Notes: a model not told the origin generated them from the sequence alone. Numbered from the stretch's first letter, positions 51,277-62,210 are shown. The stretch is DNA of 64,000 nucleotides from an uncultured Psychroserpens sp. (GCA_947489585.1 CANLEE010000001.1:248001-312000); one strand, 5' to 3'. Translations and numbers: made by a program.

Positions 51277-52041
51277 ATGGCGCACCGTTTAAAGAAAGAG
51301 AGAGACTATAGATATATTGAAGTTGGAGAAGGTACACCAATAATTGTGCTTCATGGGTTAATGGGCGGATTGAGTAACTTTGATGCTGTTACTGATTATT
51401 TTAGTGAGAAAGGTTATAAAATCTTAATTCCTGAGCTTCCTATTTATACGATGTCTCTTATCAAAACTAATGTAAAGAGCTTTGCAAAATACTTACATGA
51501 TTTTATTGAATTTAAAGGGTTTGACGAGGTAATTTTACTCGGAAATTCGCTTGGTGGTCATATTGGTTTGTATCACACAAAATTATATCCCGAAAAAGTA
51601 AAAGCACTTATCATTACTGGTAGTTCTGGTCTATATGAAAGCGCTATGGGAGGCGGCTACACAAAGCGTGGTGACTACGAAGTCATAAAGAAAAAAGCTC
51701 AAGAAGTATTTTACGATCCTAAAGTAGCGACTAAGGAGATTGTTGATGAGGTTTATGAAACTGTAAATGACAGAAACAAGCTTATTAAAACCCTTGCAAT
51801 TGCCAAAAGCGCCATTAGACACAATATGGGTAAAGATTTACCGAAAATGGTATTGCCCGTATGTATTATTTGGGGTAAAAATGATACTGTCACACCTCCA
51901 GAAGTCGCCACCGAGTTTAATGAACTCTTACCGAGTTCTGATTTATTCTGGATTGACAAATGCGGGCATGCAGCCATGATGGAACATCCAGATGAATTCA
52001 ACCAAATTCTTGATGCTTGGTTGACTGAAAAAAAATTATAG
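51277..52041 (+). CDS. Alpha/beta hydrolase
   Basis: VLHGLMGGLSNFD, LLGNSLGGHIGLYH nucleophile elbow, CGHAAMMEHPDEF. Confidence 0.92.
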   Translation: MAHRLKKERDYRYIEVGEGTPIIVLHGLMGGLSNFDAVTDYFSEKGYKILIPELPIYTMSLIKTNVKSFAKYLHDFIEFKGFDEVILLGNSLGGHIGLYHTKLYPEKVKALIITGSSGLYESAMGGGYTKRGDYEVIKKKAQEVFYDPKVATKEIVDEVYETVNDRNKLIKTLAIAKSAIRHNMGKDLPKMVLPVCIIWGKNDTVTPPEVATEFNELLPSSDLFWIDKCGHAAMMEHPDEFNQILDAWLTEKKL

Positions 52042-52071
52042 TTCTAGCAACTACTAATCTAAAGAACCACC

Positions 52072-52680
52072 ATGGTTATAAAAACAGCTGAATTTATAAT
52101 AAGCAATTCTGATGTGGACAAATGTCCAAATAATCAGATACCAGAATATGCGTTTATTGGTCGGAGTAATGTTGGAAAATCATCTTTAATCAACATGCTC
52201 ACCAATCATAAAAATTTAGCTAAAACTTCAGGAAAACCAGGAAAAACTCAGCTTATCAACCACTTTATGATTAATAAAGAGTGGTTTTTAGTGGATTTGC
52301 CAGGCTACGGCTATGCAAAAGTCTCCAAGACTGCCAAACGAAAATTTCAGAAATTTATTACTAACTATTTTGAAAAACGACGTCAACTAGTTTCAGCATT
52401 TGTATTGGTTGACATAAGGCATGAACCTCAAAAGATTGATTTAGAGTTTATGGAATATTTGGGCATAAATCAGATTCCGTTTTCTATCATTTTCACTAAA
52501 GCCGATAAATTAAAACCAATGGCTATTGAACGTCATGTAGAAGCATACTGTGAAGAACTGTTAAAAACATGGGAAGAGGTACCAAATCACTTTGTCACTT
52601 CATCATCTAAAGCTATTGGAAGAGAAGATGTATTACAGTTTATTACAGATACAAATGCAGAAATTGAGGCGCTTCGATAA
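52072..52680 (+). CDS. engB: Ribosome biogenesis GTP-binding protein EngB/YsxC
   Basis: FIGRSNVGKSSLINML, DLPGYGYAKVSK, FTKADKL. Confidence 0.97.
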   Translation: MVIKTAEFIISNSDVDKCPNNQIPEYAFIGRSNVGKSSLINMLTNHKNLAKTSGKPGKTQLINHFMINKEWFLVDLPGYGYAKVSKTAKRKFQKFITNYFEKRRQLVSAFVLVDIRHEPQKIDLEFMEYLGINQIPFSIIFTKADKLKPMAIERHVEAYCEELLKTWEEVPNHFVTSSSKAIGREDVLQFITDTNAEIEALR

Positions 52681-52684
52681 TTTC

Positions 52685-53779
52685 TTAAGATTTCACATCT
52701 AGAGCATCCCTCAAAGCGTTACCAATTAACATAAATGCCATTACCAAAATCATAATACACATACCAGGAATTAAAGCCAGATAAGGTTTACCTAGAATGA
52801 TATAATTGTAATGATCTTTTATCATTGCCCCCCAACTTGCCATTGGTGGTTGCGCTCCAATACCTAAGAAACTTAATCCGCTTTCAATCAAAATAGCAGC
52901 TGCAAAATTAGCTGCAGAAATCACAATGATTGTTGCCATAATATTGGGCAAAATATGTGTAGTGATAATTCTATAATCATTAAAACCTAACGCTCTTGCT
53001 GCAGTGACATATTGCATTTCTTTAGCGCTAATAATTTGCCCTCTAACAACTCTAGCAACTTCGACCCACATGGTTAAACCAACAGCTATAAAGACTTGCC
53101 AAAACCCTTTACCCAAGGCTAGTGTTATTGCGATAACCAAGAGTAATGTTGGAATAGACCAGGTGACATTAATTATCCACATGATGACTGCATCAACCTT
53201 TCCGCCATAATAACCTGCAATACTTCCCATAAAAATCCCGATAATGAGCGAAATAAAAACTGCTATAAAACCAATAGAAAAAGAAATTCTAGAACCTATT
53301 AAAATACGACTTAATAGGTCTCTTCCGTACTTATCGGTTCCAAAAAGAAAGGTTTTCTGTTTGATATGAGATTTGTAATCTTTATTAGGAAAAGCATTCA
53401 AATTAATAACTTTTTCAACACCTATAAGTCCATCAGAAGCATATTCTGTATAGGTTAACTCATCAGTATTGAGGCTATATTTTGAAATGGGAATCTCTAA
53501 ATCATTACTTGTTTTTCCAATTAGTAATCTTGAAAAAAAGCTTTGTTTATTTTCAATTTCCGAAGGCAAATACAACATTTGAACTTCAAAACCTGGACGT
53601 TGTGAATGAATTGACAAATGCATTTGATTCGCATTTTGAGAATTGTCTGGTGCAATGACGTATGCAAACAATGCCATTAATCCAATAGCAACAATTACCC
53701 AAAAACTCAAAACGCCCCAAAAGTTCTTTTTAAACTTCTGGAGCGCTAATTGTGTTAATGAGCTACTTGTATTACTCAT
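52685..53779 (-). CDS. ABC transporter permease, DppC/OppC-like
   Basis: FLFGTDKYGRDLLSRILIGSRISFSIGF; EAA-loop YVTAARALGFNDYRIITTHILPNI. Confidence 0.93.
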   Translation of the reverse strand: MSNTSSSLTQLALQKFKKNFWGVLSFWVIVAIGLMALFAYVIAPDNSQNANQMHLSIHSQRPGFEVQMLYLPSEIENKQSFFSRLLIGKTSNDLEIPISKYSLNTDELTYTEYASDGLIGVEKVINLNAFPNKDYKSHIKQKTFLFGTDKYGRDLLSRILIGSRISFSIGFIAVFISLIIGIFMGSIAGYYGGKVDAVIMWIINVTWSIPTLLLVIAITLALGKGFWQVFIAVGLTMWVEVARVVRGQIISAKEMQYVTAARALGFNDYRIITTHILPNIMATIIVISAANFAAAILIESGLSFLGIGAQPPMASWGAMIKDHYNYIILGKPYLALIPGMCIMILVMAFMLIGNALRDALDVKS

Positions 53780-53780
53780 T

Positions 53781-55958
53781 TTAGTTTTTTACTGACGAGG
53801 CTACTTTTTTAATTTCGTAAGTCATTTTTAAGTCATTCAAAACATTTAATGCTTCTTCAATATAAACATCCTTACTTAAATTCACATGCCAACGTTGACG
53901 TTTTTCTTTTAATACAGAATCTTTATCCATCAATCTCATTTCATAGGGTAAAGATTGAAATGTAAGGTTCGTTTTATAGTTTGATAGCTTTTCAAAACGC
54001 TTAGACTCTTCTTCGTTACTTTCTAAAGCCTTTTTATAATCTTCATAATTTAACGAGTAAACTTCTCTATCTCTAATTTTCTTAACCCATTGCGCATTGG
54101 CATCAATTAGTTTTAACTGTTCATTATTGGACATACGTTCTTTACTCTTTGCAATAGTCGTATCGTAATCATAATAACTTCCCCAAAGGTTGTAATCAAC
54201 AGCATCAATTTTATCCCATTCTAATGGGTTTTCTTGGTCTTTTTCTCCAATATCTATATAACTATAGCGATCTGGGACAACGACATCACTTTTAACGCCT
54301 TCTAATTGGGTTGAACCTCCATTAATTCTATAGAATTTTTGAGTTGTGAACTTAAGTGCTCCCATATCTCCATTACTATTTTGTCTTACCATACGGTTAA
54401 GGTCCAATACATTTTGCACTGTTCCTTTTCCGTAAGTTTGCTTACTACCAATAACAATAGCTCTTTTATAATCTTGCATTGCAGCTGCTAAGATTTCAGA
54501 AGCCGAAGCCGATAATTCATTAACCAAGATTACCAAAGGACCATCCCAAACAATTGATTTATCCCTATCTTTCAAAACTTCTTTAGGTTCTCCAGCAGTT
54601 TTCACTTGTACGATTGGACCTTCATCAATAAACAATCCACCCATATCGACTACAGTTTGTAACGATCCACCTCCATTATTTCTTAAATCAAGAACGAGAC
54701 CTTCAACACCTTCTGCTTTTAATCTTTCTATTTCTAATTTAATGTCTGAAGCTGCATTACGTTTGTTATAATCTTCAAAATCGACATAGAATTTTGGTAA
54801 ATTAATAACTCCGAATTTTTTATCATCCTTTATAACTGTTGATGATTTCGCGTACGTTTCTTCTAATTCAACAATATCTCTAGTAATCGTTATATCTTCA
54901 AGAGTGCCATCAACTTTTTTCAAGGTTAGCGTTACATCAGTGCCTTTAGGGCCTTTTATAAACTTAATCGCATCATCTAATCGCATACCAACAATATTGG
55001 TAGCTTCATCTTCATCTTCTTGGCGCACTTTCATAATTTGGTCTCCAACTTCTAGTTCATTTTGTCTCCAAGCTGGACCACCACTAATGATTTCATTCAC
55101 CATAATGGCATCCATTCTTTTCTGAAGCCTTGCACCAATACCTTCAAAATTTCCAGACATGGCTACGTCGAAACGATCTTTGTCTTCAGGTGCAAAGTAA
55201 AAGGTATGTGGATCAAATTCTTCAACAATTGCATTTATATAAACCGAAAACCAATCTTTACGTTGTCTATCATCAATGAAGTCGTATAGCTCATCTAGAG
55301 ATCGCTTTGTAACCTCTCTTGCATCTACTTCTAATTCTTTATGAGATTTATCAACAATAGATTTTTCGTTTGTTTCTGAAAACTCTTTAGCAGGTAAATT
55401 TTGCTTTTTAGCATTTTCTTGATCACTTAATAAATCATCATAATTAGCAATTGTAGAAAACTTAAGTTGTGTTCTCCAACGCTCTTTCATTTCTTTTTTA
55501 GAGTTAGCATACTCTAATTTTTCATAGTCTGTAGAAAATTCTTCAGCTACAGTAAAATCGAAAGGTTCTGATAACACTTCACTGTATATTCCTTTTGACT
55601 CAGCTATTCGTTTTAACAACCTATCATGTGTTAAATTGAAAAAACTGATATCATAAGCATTGATCTGGTCATCTAATTGAAGCTTGTAAGCTTCAAACTC
55701 TCTAATATCAGAAGCATAAAAATATCTCTTAAAAGGATCTAATTGCTCTAAATAGTCATTAAAAACCTCTTGCGAAAAGCTATCATTAACATCTTGGGGG
55801 TTAAAATGTCCTTGTTCTAATACATAGGTAATTAATTGAATTAAAAGTTTATCCTTATTCGGATCTTCAAATTTTTTAGTCGTAAAACTGCATGAGGCAA
55901 AGGCTAATAGCAGTACTAATAGCAGCAGTTTATAATTCCTCTTCATCATATTTATCAT
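53781..55958 (-). CDS. prc: Carboxy-terminal processing protease (S41, Prc-like) lipoprotein
   Basis: LLLAFASCSF lipobox; PDZ; GLVLDLRNNGGGSLQTVVD, VNELSASASEILAAAMQDYKRA, DUF3340-like C-terminus. Start uncertain (MINMMKRN). Confidence 0.93.
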   Translation of the reverse strand: MINMMKRNYKLLLLVLLLAFASCSFTTKKFEDPNKDKLLIQLITYVLEQGHFNPQDVNDSFSQEVFNDYLEQLDPFKRYFYASDIREFEAYKLQLDDQINAYDISFFNLTHDRLLKRIAESKGIYSEVLSEPFDFTVAEEFSTDYEKLEYANSKKEMKERWRTQLKFSTIANYDDLLSDQENAKKQNLPAKEFSETNEKSIVDKSHKELEVDAREVTKRSLDELYDFIDDRQRKDWFSVYINAIVEEFDPHTFYFAPEDKDRFDVAMSGNFEGIGARLQKRMDAIMVNEIISGGPAWRQNELEVGDQIMKVRQEDEDEATNIVGMRLDDAIKFIKGPKGTDVTLTLKKVDGTLEDITITRDIVELEETYAKSSTVIKDDKKFGVINLPKFYVDFEDYNKRNAASDIKLEIERLKAEGVEGLVLDLRNNGGGSLQTVVDMGGLFIDEGPIVQVKTAGEPKEVLKDRDKSIVWDGPLVILVNELSASASEILAAAMQDYKRAIVIGSKQTYGKGTVQNVLDLNRMVRQNSNGDMGALKFTTQKFYRINGGSTQLEGVKSDVVVPDRYSYIDIGEKDQENPLEWDKIDAVDYNLWGSYYDYDTTIAKSKERMSNNEQLKLIDANAQWVKKIRDREVYSLNYEDYKKALESNEEESKRFEKLSNYKTNLTFQSLPYEMRLMDKDSVLKEKRQRWHVNLSKDVYIEEALNVLNDLKMTYEIKKVASSVKN

Positions 55959-56131
55959 ATTTTTTTTAATGTAAAATGAAATTAACAGCAAATTAATTAG
56001 GTGTTAACATACACTGTAGATTGCTTACATAATTTCTACTAAAATAAAAGAAAAAACCATGCCAATAAAAAAGCAAGCTAATAAATTTTTGTTAAACCTT
56101 TATTTATAGGAATTTCAAGCGTGTTTGCCTA

Positions 56132-56139
56132 TTTTTGTA
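56132..56139 (+). promoter_or_regulatory. Putative -7 promoter element TATTTTTG upstream of surE
   Basis: TATTTTTG 23 nt upstream of the MSKKPLIL start. Confidence 0.45.
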
Positions 56140-56162
56140 TCTCTATAAATTCAGATATTTTT

Positions 56163-56942
56163 ATGTCAAAAAAGCCTCTTATTTTAGTGACCAATGACGA
56201 CGGAATTACTGCTCCAGGAATTAGAGCGCTCATTACTGTGATGAATACTATTGGAGATGTTGTGGTAGTGGCTCCTGATAGTCCTCAAAGTGGAATGGGT
56301 CACGCCATTACTATAAACTCAACACTTCATATTGAAAAAGTGACTATAGATGACGGTAAACAAGAAGAATATAGCTGCTCAGGAACTCCTGCAGACTGCG
56401 TCAAGCTTGGTGTCAAGGAAATATTAAAACGACGACCAGATTTATGCGTTTCTGGTATTAATCATGGTTCAAACTCTTCAATTAATGTTATTTACTCTGG
56501 AACAATGAGTGCTGCCATTGAAGCCGGAATTGAGGACATTCCTGCTATTGGATTTTCGCTTTGCGATTATAATTGGAGTGCCAATTTCGAGCATTGTAAA
56601 CCCTATGTCAAAACTATTGCTAAAAACGTTCTTAAACATGGTTTAGATAGTCGCACCGTTTTAAATGTAAATTTTCCAAATCTTGAAAAGAATGCTATAA
56701 AAGGCATCAAAGTTTGTAGGCAAGCGCTGGCTAATTGGGAAGAAGAATTTGATAAGCGCGAAAACCCTTACGGAAAAGAATACTACTGGCTTACTGGAAA
56801 ATTTGTAAACCTAGATCATGGTGAAGATACTGATGAGTGGGCTTTAGCTAATGGTTACGTCTCTGTAGTACCAATTCAATTTGATTTAACGGCACATCAT
56901 AGTATTCAAAAATTAAACACATGGAATTTCAATGAAAAATAA
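56163..56942 (+). CDS. surE: 5'/3'-nucleotidase SurE
   Basis: ILVTNDDGITAPGIRAL, GTPADCVKLGV, SGINHGSN. ATG 56163 preferred over the 56121 track start. Confidence 0.96.
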   Translation: MSKKPLILVTNDDGITAPGIRALITVMNTIGDVVVVAPDSPQSGMGHAITINSTLHIEKVTIDDGKQEEYSCSGTPADCVKLGVKEILKRRPDLCVSGINHGSNSSINVIYSGTMSAAIEAGIEDIPAIGFSLCDYNWSANFEHCKPYVKTIAKNVLKHGLDSRTVLNVNFPNLEKNAIKGIKVCRQALANWEEEFDKRENPYGKEYYWLTGKFVNLDHGEDTDEWALANGYVSVVPIQFDLTAHHSIQKLNTWNFNEK

Positions 56943-57216
56943 AGAACTTATTATCGGGACACTTATTGGTTTATTGGCAAGTGCTATCGGATTACTTTTG
57001 ACACTATTAATTTTTGGAAAAGGAAACTCGATGAGCGATTCTTTAAATATTGCCATTAATAATAATGTATTAACCAGACTAGTGAGTTTGGGAGCGATTT
57101 TAAATCTTGGTGTCTTTTTCCTATTTCTAAAACAACATAAAGATTTAAGAGCTAAAGGTGTGCTTATTGCTACCATTATTGTTGCGATTGTCACCATAAT
57201 CGTTAGATTTGTTTAG
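56932..57216 (+). CDS. Small two/three-TM membrane protein of unknown function
   Basis: 94-aa ORF overlapping surE stop by 11 nt; TM-rich. Confidence 0.7.
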   Translation: MKNKELIIGTLIGLLASAIGLLLTLLIFGKGNSMSDSLNIAINNNVLTRLVSLGAILNLGVFFLFLKQHKDLRAKGVLIATIIVAIVTIIVRFV

Positions 57217-57295
57217 CACTTAATCGCTATTTAATAAAAGTGTAACACCATTAATTTCTAAATTCTAGGGTTAGATTTTATGAGATTTTAAATAT

Positions 57296-58405
57296 ATGAA
57301 ATACTATATCATTGCTGGCGAAGCCTCTGGAGACTTACATGGTTCCAATTTGATGAAAGCATTACAACAACAAGATGTAAATGCCGAATTTAGATTTTGG
57401 GGAGGTGATTTGATGCAATCTGTTGACAGCAATTTGGTGATGCATTACAAAGAGCGCTCATTTATGGGGTTTGCTGAAGTCATTCTAAATCTTAGAAAGA
57501 TTTTAGGTCTTATCAAGTTTTGTAAAGATGATATTGACAATTTTAAACCTGACGTTCTTATTTTTATTGATAATTCTGGATTTAATCTTCGTATTGCTAA
57601 ATGGGCAAAAGAAAAAAACTATAAAACACATTATTATATTTCACCTCAAGTCTGGGCATCTCGAGCAAATCGTATTGAAAAAATCAAACGGGATGTTGAT
57701 GCCATGTATGTGATTCTTCCTTTTGAAAAAGATTTTTATAACAACTATAATTATGAAGTGCATTTTGTAGGTCATCCACTTATTGATGCCATAGCAGATA
57801 GAACTCAAGTTAATGAGTATGAGTTTAGAAGCGATCATAGCTTATCAGACAAACCTATAATAGCTTTGTTGCCTGGAAGCAGAAAACAAGAAATCACTAA
57901 AATGCTAAGCGTTATGTTAAGTGTGGTTAATGATTTTCCTGATTACCAATTTGTAATTGCAGGCGCTCCAAGCCAAGATTATAGTTTTTATCAAACGTTT
58001 ATCAAGCAAGACAATGTTGCATTTATATCAAATAAAACTTATGATGTATTAAGTGTATCTACTGCAGCTTTGGTGACTTCTGGCACTGCTACTCTTGAAA
58101 CCGCTTTATTTAAAGTTCCGCAAGTGGTTTGTTATAAAGCTAGTGCTATTTCTTATCAAATTGCAAAACGTATTATTACACTAAAATTCATCTCGCTTGT
58201 TAATTTAATTATGGATCGAGAAGTTGTGACCGAATTAATTCAAAGCGATTTGAACAAAAAACGCTTAAAGAAAGAACTTGATATCATTTTGGATGACGAT
58301 AAGCGCATTCAGTTATTTATCGATTACTACGATTTAGAGAAAAAACTAGGCGGAAAAGGCGCTAGTGAGAAAGCTGCAAAGTTGATTTTTGAAAGTATCA
58401 CATAG
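57296..58405 (+). CDS. lpxB: Lipid-A-disaccharide synthase
   Basis: YYIIAGEASGDLHGSNLMKAL, YISPQVWAS, LLPGSRKQEI. Confidence 0.97.
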   Translation: MKYYIIAGEASGDLHGSNLMKALQQQDVNAEFRFWGGDLMQSVDSNLVMHYKERSFMGFAEVILNLRKILGLIKFCKDDIDNFKPDVLIFIDNSGFNLRIAKWAKEKNYKTHYYISPQVWASRANRIEKIKRDVDAMYVILPFEKDFYNNYNYEVHFVGHPLIDAIADRTQVNEYEFRSDHSLSDKPIIALLPGSRKQEITKMLSVMLSVVNDFPDYQFVIAGAPSQDYSFYQTFIKQDNVAFISNKTYDVLSVSTAALVTSGTATLETALFKVPQVVCYKASAISYQIAKRIITLKFISLVNLIMDREVVTELIQSDLNKKRLKKELDIILDDDKRIQLFIDYYDLEKKLGGKGASEKAAKLIFESIT

Positions 58406-58751
58406 ATAACCCTGGAAAACAAGTCATAGGCATTATATACGCTTCAGGTTTTAATGTTTCAACAAACTCATAAAAAGGCATAATTGCTACAATAACGGCT
58501 ATAGAAAACAACGTGATTTTAGAAAACAAAGATGTTTTCTTAACGACTACTGTTTCTGCATTAAAACTCAAGACGTAATTAGTAAAATCTTGTTCTTCAT
58601 TAAAACCCACCCCTTTAATAGATGATTTACCTTTAAGTGATTTTAGTTGCTTTACTAACCTATTCAAAACAATAAGAACAACTACTCCAATAACAAAGTA
58701 ATTTACTATCAAGTTATCTATATTAGAGTTTAATGCCACTATTTTTATCAT
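58398..58751 (-). CDS. Hypothetical protein with two predicted TM segments
   Basis: 117-aa ORF with TM segments; tail-to-tail overlap with lpxB. Confidence 0.55.
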   Translation of the reverse strand: MIKIVALNSNIDNLIVNYFVIGVVVLIVLNRLVKQLKSLKGKSSIKGVGFNEEQDFTNYVLSFNAETVVVKKTSLFSKITLFSIAVIVAIMPFYEFVETLKPEAYIMPMTCFPGLSM

Positions 58752-58926
58752 ATCATAAATTTACAAAAAAAATAACTCCCAACTTAACTTACATTACTAA
58801 TACAGTAATAATAGAAAAATCTAAAACACCTATATAACCTATGTAAATAAGATTGTTGAAAACCCAAATACTATTCTTGTACTTAACTGCTAGAAATATT
58901 TAATTTTAGACATTATTCCCTACTGT

Positions 58927-59442
58927 ATGAAAAAAATTACCCTACTACTAATTTTAGTTATTGGTTTTACAAGTTGTAAATCCTCTAAACAAGTCGTCAC
59001 TAAAAAAAATAAAACGACTAAAACAACAAGAACCTCATCACCTACTACTTCGTCTTCTAAGGAGATCAAAAACATTATTAATTACGCCAAAACCTTTGAA
59101 GGTACACGTTATAAATATGGAGGCAACACCAAACGTGGTATTGATTGTTCTGGCTTGGTTGTTACCGCCTTCAATAAAGAAAACATCGCATTACCAAGAA
59201 CAACTGCCGATTTATCAAAACGAGGTGAATGGATTGATGTAAAAAATGTTAAAGAAGGTGATCTACTATTTTTTGCTACCAAAAAAAACAGTCGTAGCGT
59301 AAACCATGTTGGTATCGTTACAAAAAGTAGACCTGGTCATGTAGAGTTTATACATTCTACCACTAGTAGAGGTGTTATTACTTCGAAGTTATCTGAGCGG
59401 TATTGGTACTTAGCCTATGTGCAAGCAAGACGTATGATGTAG
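58927..59442 (+). CDS. C40 family (NlpC/P60) peptidase lipoprotein
   Basis: LVIGFTSCKSS lipobox; YKYGGNTKRGIDCSGLV, VNHVGIVTK, EFIHST. Confidence 0.95.
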   Translation: MKKITLLLILVIGFTSCKSSKQVVTKKNKTTKTTRTSSPTTSSSKEIKNIINYAKTFEGTRYKYGGNTKRGIDCSGLVVTAFNKENIALPRTTADLSKRGEWIDVKNVKEGDLLFFATKKNSRSVNHVGIVTKSRPGHVEFIHSTTSRGVITSKLSERYWYLAYVQARRMM

Positions 59443-59483
59443 ACTACTTACTATATATATAGAATATTTACTACATTAGAGGA

Positions 59484-61520
59484 ATGAAACCTCTAAATTT
59501 TATAGTGATTAAATTGACTGTTTGCCTTATTCTCGGCATTCTACTCTCTTACTTGCTTTCTATAAAACTAATTCACTCGCTATATTTTACCACGATAGCC
59601 TTTGCAATCTTCTCTATCAATTACTTCATAGCCAAACAGCAATTTCAAAAAACAGTTTGGTTTGGCATTTCAACTTATGGATTAATGATATGTCTAGGAG
59701 CACTTATTTTCAATTTTCATAATCAAAAGAATTTTGCTACTCATTACACAAAAAGCCTCAATCTAGAGCAGAATGAATTACAAACAATGACTTTCAGAAT
59801 TGATGAACGTTTAAAACCAAGTTTATATCATGACAAATATGTTGTCAATCTTATTAAAGTAGATGACAAAACTGCTACAGGAAAATTAGTGTTAAATATT
59901 GAAAAAGATAGTTTAAACAGAAACTATCAAGTAGATGATCTCCTTTTTACATATTCAGAATTTCAGCCTATTCATCATCCTTTAAATCCGTATCAATTTA
60001 ATTATAAAGCCTATTTAGAAAAACAATACATCTATCATCAGGTTTCTACGCAATCAGCTTCAATTTTAAAACTGAAATCTGAGACACGCACCTTATCGGG
60101 TTTAGCAGCATCGTTACGTGAGCTTATAAACATAAGACTTAATGAATTTGATTTCAAGCCTTCCGAATTAGCAATAATTAACGCCATACTTCTTGGGCAA
60201 CGACAAGACATGGGCAAAGCTACATACAATAACTATGTTAATGCTGGAGCTATACATATTTTAGCGGTTTCGGGCTTACATGTTGGTATTATTTTACTCT
60301 TATTGAATATACTTCTCAAGCCTATTGAGCAGGTCAAATATGGCAAATTTGCTAAAGTTTGTTTGATTATTTTTCTGTTATGGTCGTTTGCTATTATCGC
60401 TGGACTTTCTGCTTCTGTAACCAGAGCTGTGACTATGTTTAGCATTGTTGCTATTGCCATGAATTTGAAACGACCAACGAATATCTACAACACGCTAGCC
60501 TTTTCTGTTTTTATAGTACTCTTGTTCAAACCTATGTTTCTATTTGACGTTGGTTTTCAAATGAGTTATTTAGCTGTAATCGCTATAGTTTCTATACAAC
60601 CATTACTTTATAAATTATGGAAACCAAAATGGAAAGTAATCGATTATTTTTGGCAAATATTTACAGTTACAATTGCAGCACAATTCGGTGTTGTACCTAT
60701 TAGTCTTTATTATTTTCATCAGTTTCCTGGCCTATTTTTTTTGTCTAATCTAGCTATTATTCCTTTTTTAGGACTCATTTTAGGGTTTGGAATTTTGGTT
60801 GTTATATTAGCCTTAATCAATGCATTACCCGAGTATTTAGCCAATCTCTACGGAACTATTATTAACCTTATGAATTCAGTCATCAATTGGGTAGCGCAAC
60901 AAGATTTTTTTTTGTTACAGTATATTTCTTTTGATATGGAACACGTATTGGCTTGTTATATCATAATTATAACTTCAATTCTTTTTTGGAAGAAGAAAAA
61001 TTTTAAAAGCTTGATAGTTTTCTTAATGTCAATTTTAATTGTTCAGGGTGCTTGGACATATTCGAAATATAAAAATGATAATCACTCGTTTACCATCTTT
61101 CACAAAAATAGATACAGTATTTTGGGATATAAAGTCAATTCAGAATTAGAAGTGTCACATAACCTTGATAGTATAACAGCTTTAAAGGACAGAGTTATTA
61201 GTAATTATAGTATTGGGAATTTTATAGATAATATTGAAATCGACAGTATAAGATCGGTATATCAATTTCAGAATAAAACGATACTCATCATAGATAGTTT
61301 GGGTGTATATAATGTAAAATTGTTTCGTCCTGATTATGTCCTAATTCGAAATTCACCAAGAATCAATTTAGAACGAGTAATAGATTCTATTCATCCAAAA
61401 CAAATTATAGCAGATGGTAGCAATTACACATCTTATATTAAACGTTGGGAAGCCACTTGTCTAAAAAGAAAACTCCCTTTTCACTACACAGGCAAAAAGG
61501 GAGCTTTTATCATTAAGTAA
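59484..61520 (+). CDS. comEC: ComEC/Rec2 family competence protein
   Basis: INAILLGQRQDM, GAIHILAVSGLHVGIILLLL, SASVTRAVTMF. Confidence 0.95.
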   Translation: MKPLNFIVIKLTVCLILGILLSYLLSIKLIHSLYFTTIAFAIFSINYFIAKQQFQKTVWFGISTYGLMICLGALIFNFHNQKNFATHYTKSLNLEQNELQTMTFRIDERLKPSLYHDKYVVNLIKVDDKTATGKLVLNIEKDSLNRNYQVDDLLFTYSEFQPIHHPLNPYQFNYKAYLEKQYIYHQVSTQSASILKLKSETRTLSGLAASLRELINIRLNEFDFKPSELAIINAILLGQRQDMGKATYNNYVNAGAIHILAVSGLHVGIILLLLNILLKPIEQVKYGKFAKVCLIIFLLWSFAIIAGLSASVTRAVTMFSIVAIAMNLKRPTNIYNTLAFSVFIVLLFKPMFLFDVGFQMSYLAVIAIVSIQPLLYKLWKPKWKVIDYFWQIFTVTIAAQFGVVPISLYYFHQFPGLFFLSNLAIIPFLGLILGFGILVVILALINALPEYLANLYGTIINLMNSVINWVAQQDFFLLQYISFDMEHVLACYIIIITSILFWKKKNFKSLIVFLMSILIVQGAWTYSKYKNDNHSFTIFHKNRYSILGYKVNSELEVSHNLDSITALKDRVISNYSIGNFIDNIEIDSIRSVYQFQNKTILIIDSLGVYNVKLFRPDYVLIRNSPRINLERVIDSIHPKQIIADGSNYTSYIKRWEATCLKRKLPFHYTGKKGAFIIK

Positions 61521-61526
61521 GTAAAA

Positions 61527-62081
61527 TTATTTACTTGCGCTAAATTCTGGTTTAAATGCTTTAAAATACGTATTGAATTGTTCTTGCGTTGTAATGTTTT
61601 TATAGTCATCTGTATGAAATAACTTTAAATACAATTCAATTTGTTGTGGCTTCATATAACCACTAATAGGCTGAATTTTTTCGCCTTGTTCATCAAAGTA
61701 TACAATTGTAGGGTAGGCTCTAATTCCTAAAACACGACCTAGTTCGTGATTCCCATTTCTACGATTTTTTAACTCTTCTTTATAGTTAGGATTTGTATAA
61801 GTAACACCTTTATATGTTACTGTTGAATTTCCCTCTGCATTAAACTTTACTGCGTAGTAATTTTTATTGACATAGTCTACAACATCTTTGTTATGAAAGG
61901 TGTTTTTATCCAACATCTTACATGGACCACACCAATTGGTATAGACATCCATCATTATCTTCTTTGGTTTTTTCTTTTGAGCGGCTAAAGCTTCTTCAAA
62001 AGTCATCCAATTAATTTCTTGAGCCGATACAGAGATTGATGCTATCAATACTACTGTAAATAATAAAACTATCTTTTTCAT
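61527..62081 (-). CDS. Secreted thioredoxin-family protein
   Basis: Signal MKKIVLLFTVVLIASISVSAQ, YTNWCGPCKMLDKNTF active site, RAYPTIVYFD. Track start at 62168 likely too long. Confidence 0.93.
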   Translation of the reverse strand: MKKIVLLFTVVLIASISVSAQEINWMTFEEALAAQKKKPKKIMMDVYTNWCGPCKMLDKNTFHNKDVVDYVNKNYYAVKFNAEGNSTVTYKGVTYTNPNYKEELKNRRNGNHELGRVLGIRAYPTIVYFDEQGEKIQPISGYMKPQQIELYLKLFHTDDYKNITTQEQFNTYFKAFKPEFSASK

Positions 62082-62210
62082 TTGTTCTTTTTTATTTTTC
62101 TTAAATGTCAAATGTAATTCGCCAACATATAAATTCAGATTACAATAACCCGCATTACAATGACTCATTTCATATTCTGATTCGTTGCAAAAGTTGTTCC
62201 GAACTTACAA

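Noticed and set aside
58961-59242. 93-aa ORF in the NlpC/P60 gene
   Set aside because: Same-strand alternative frame inside a well-supported CDS.
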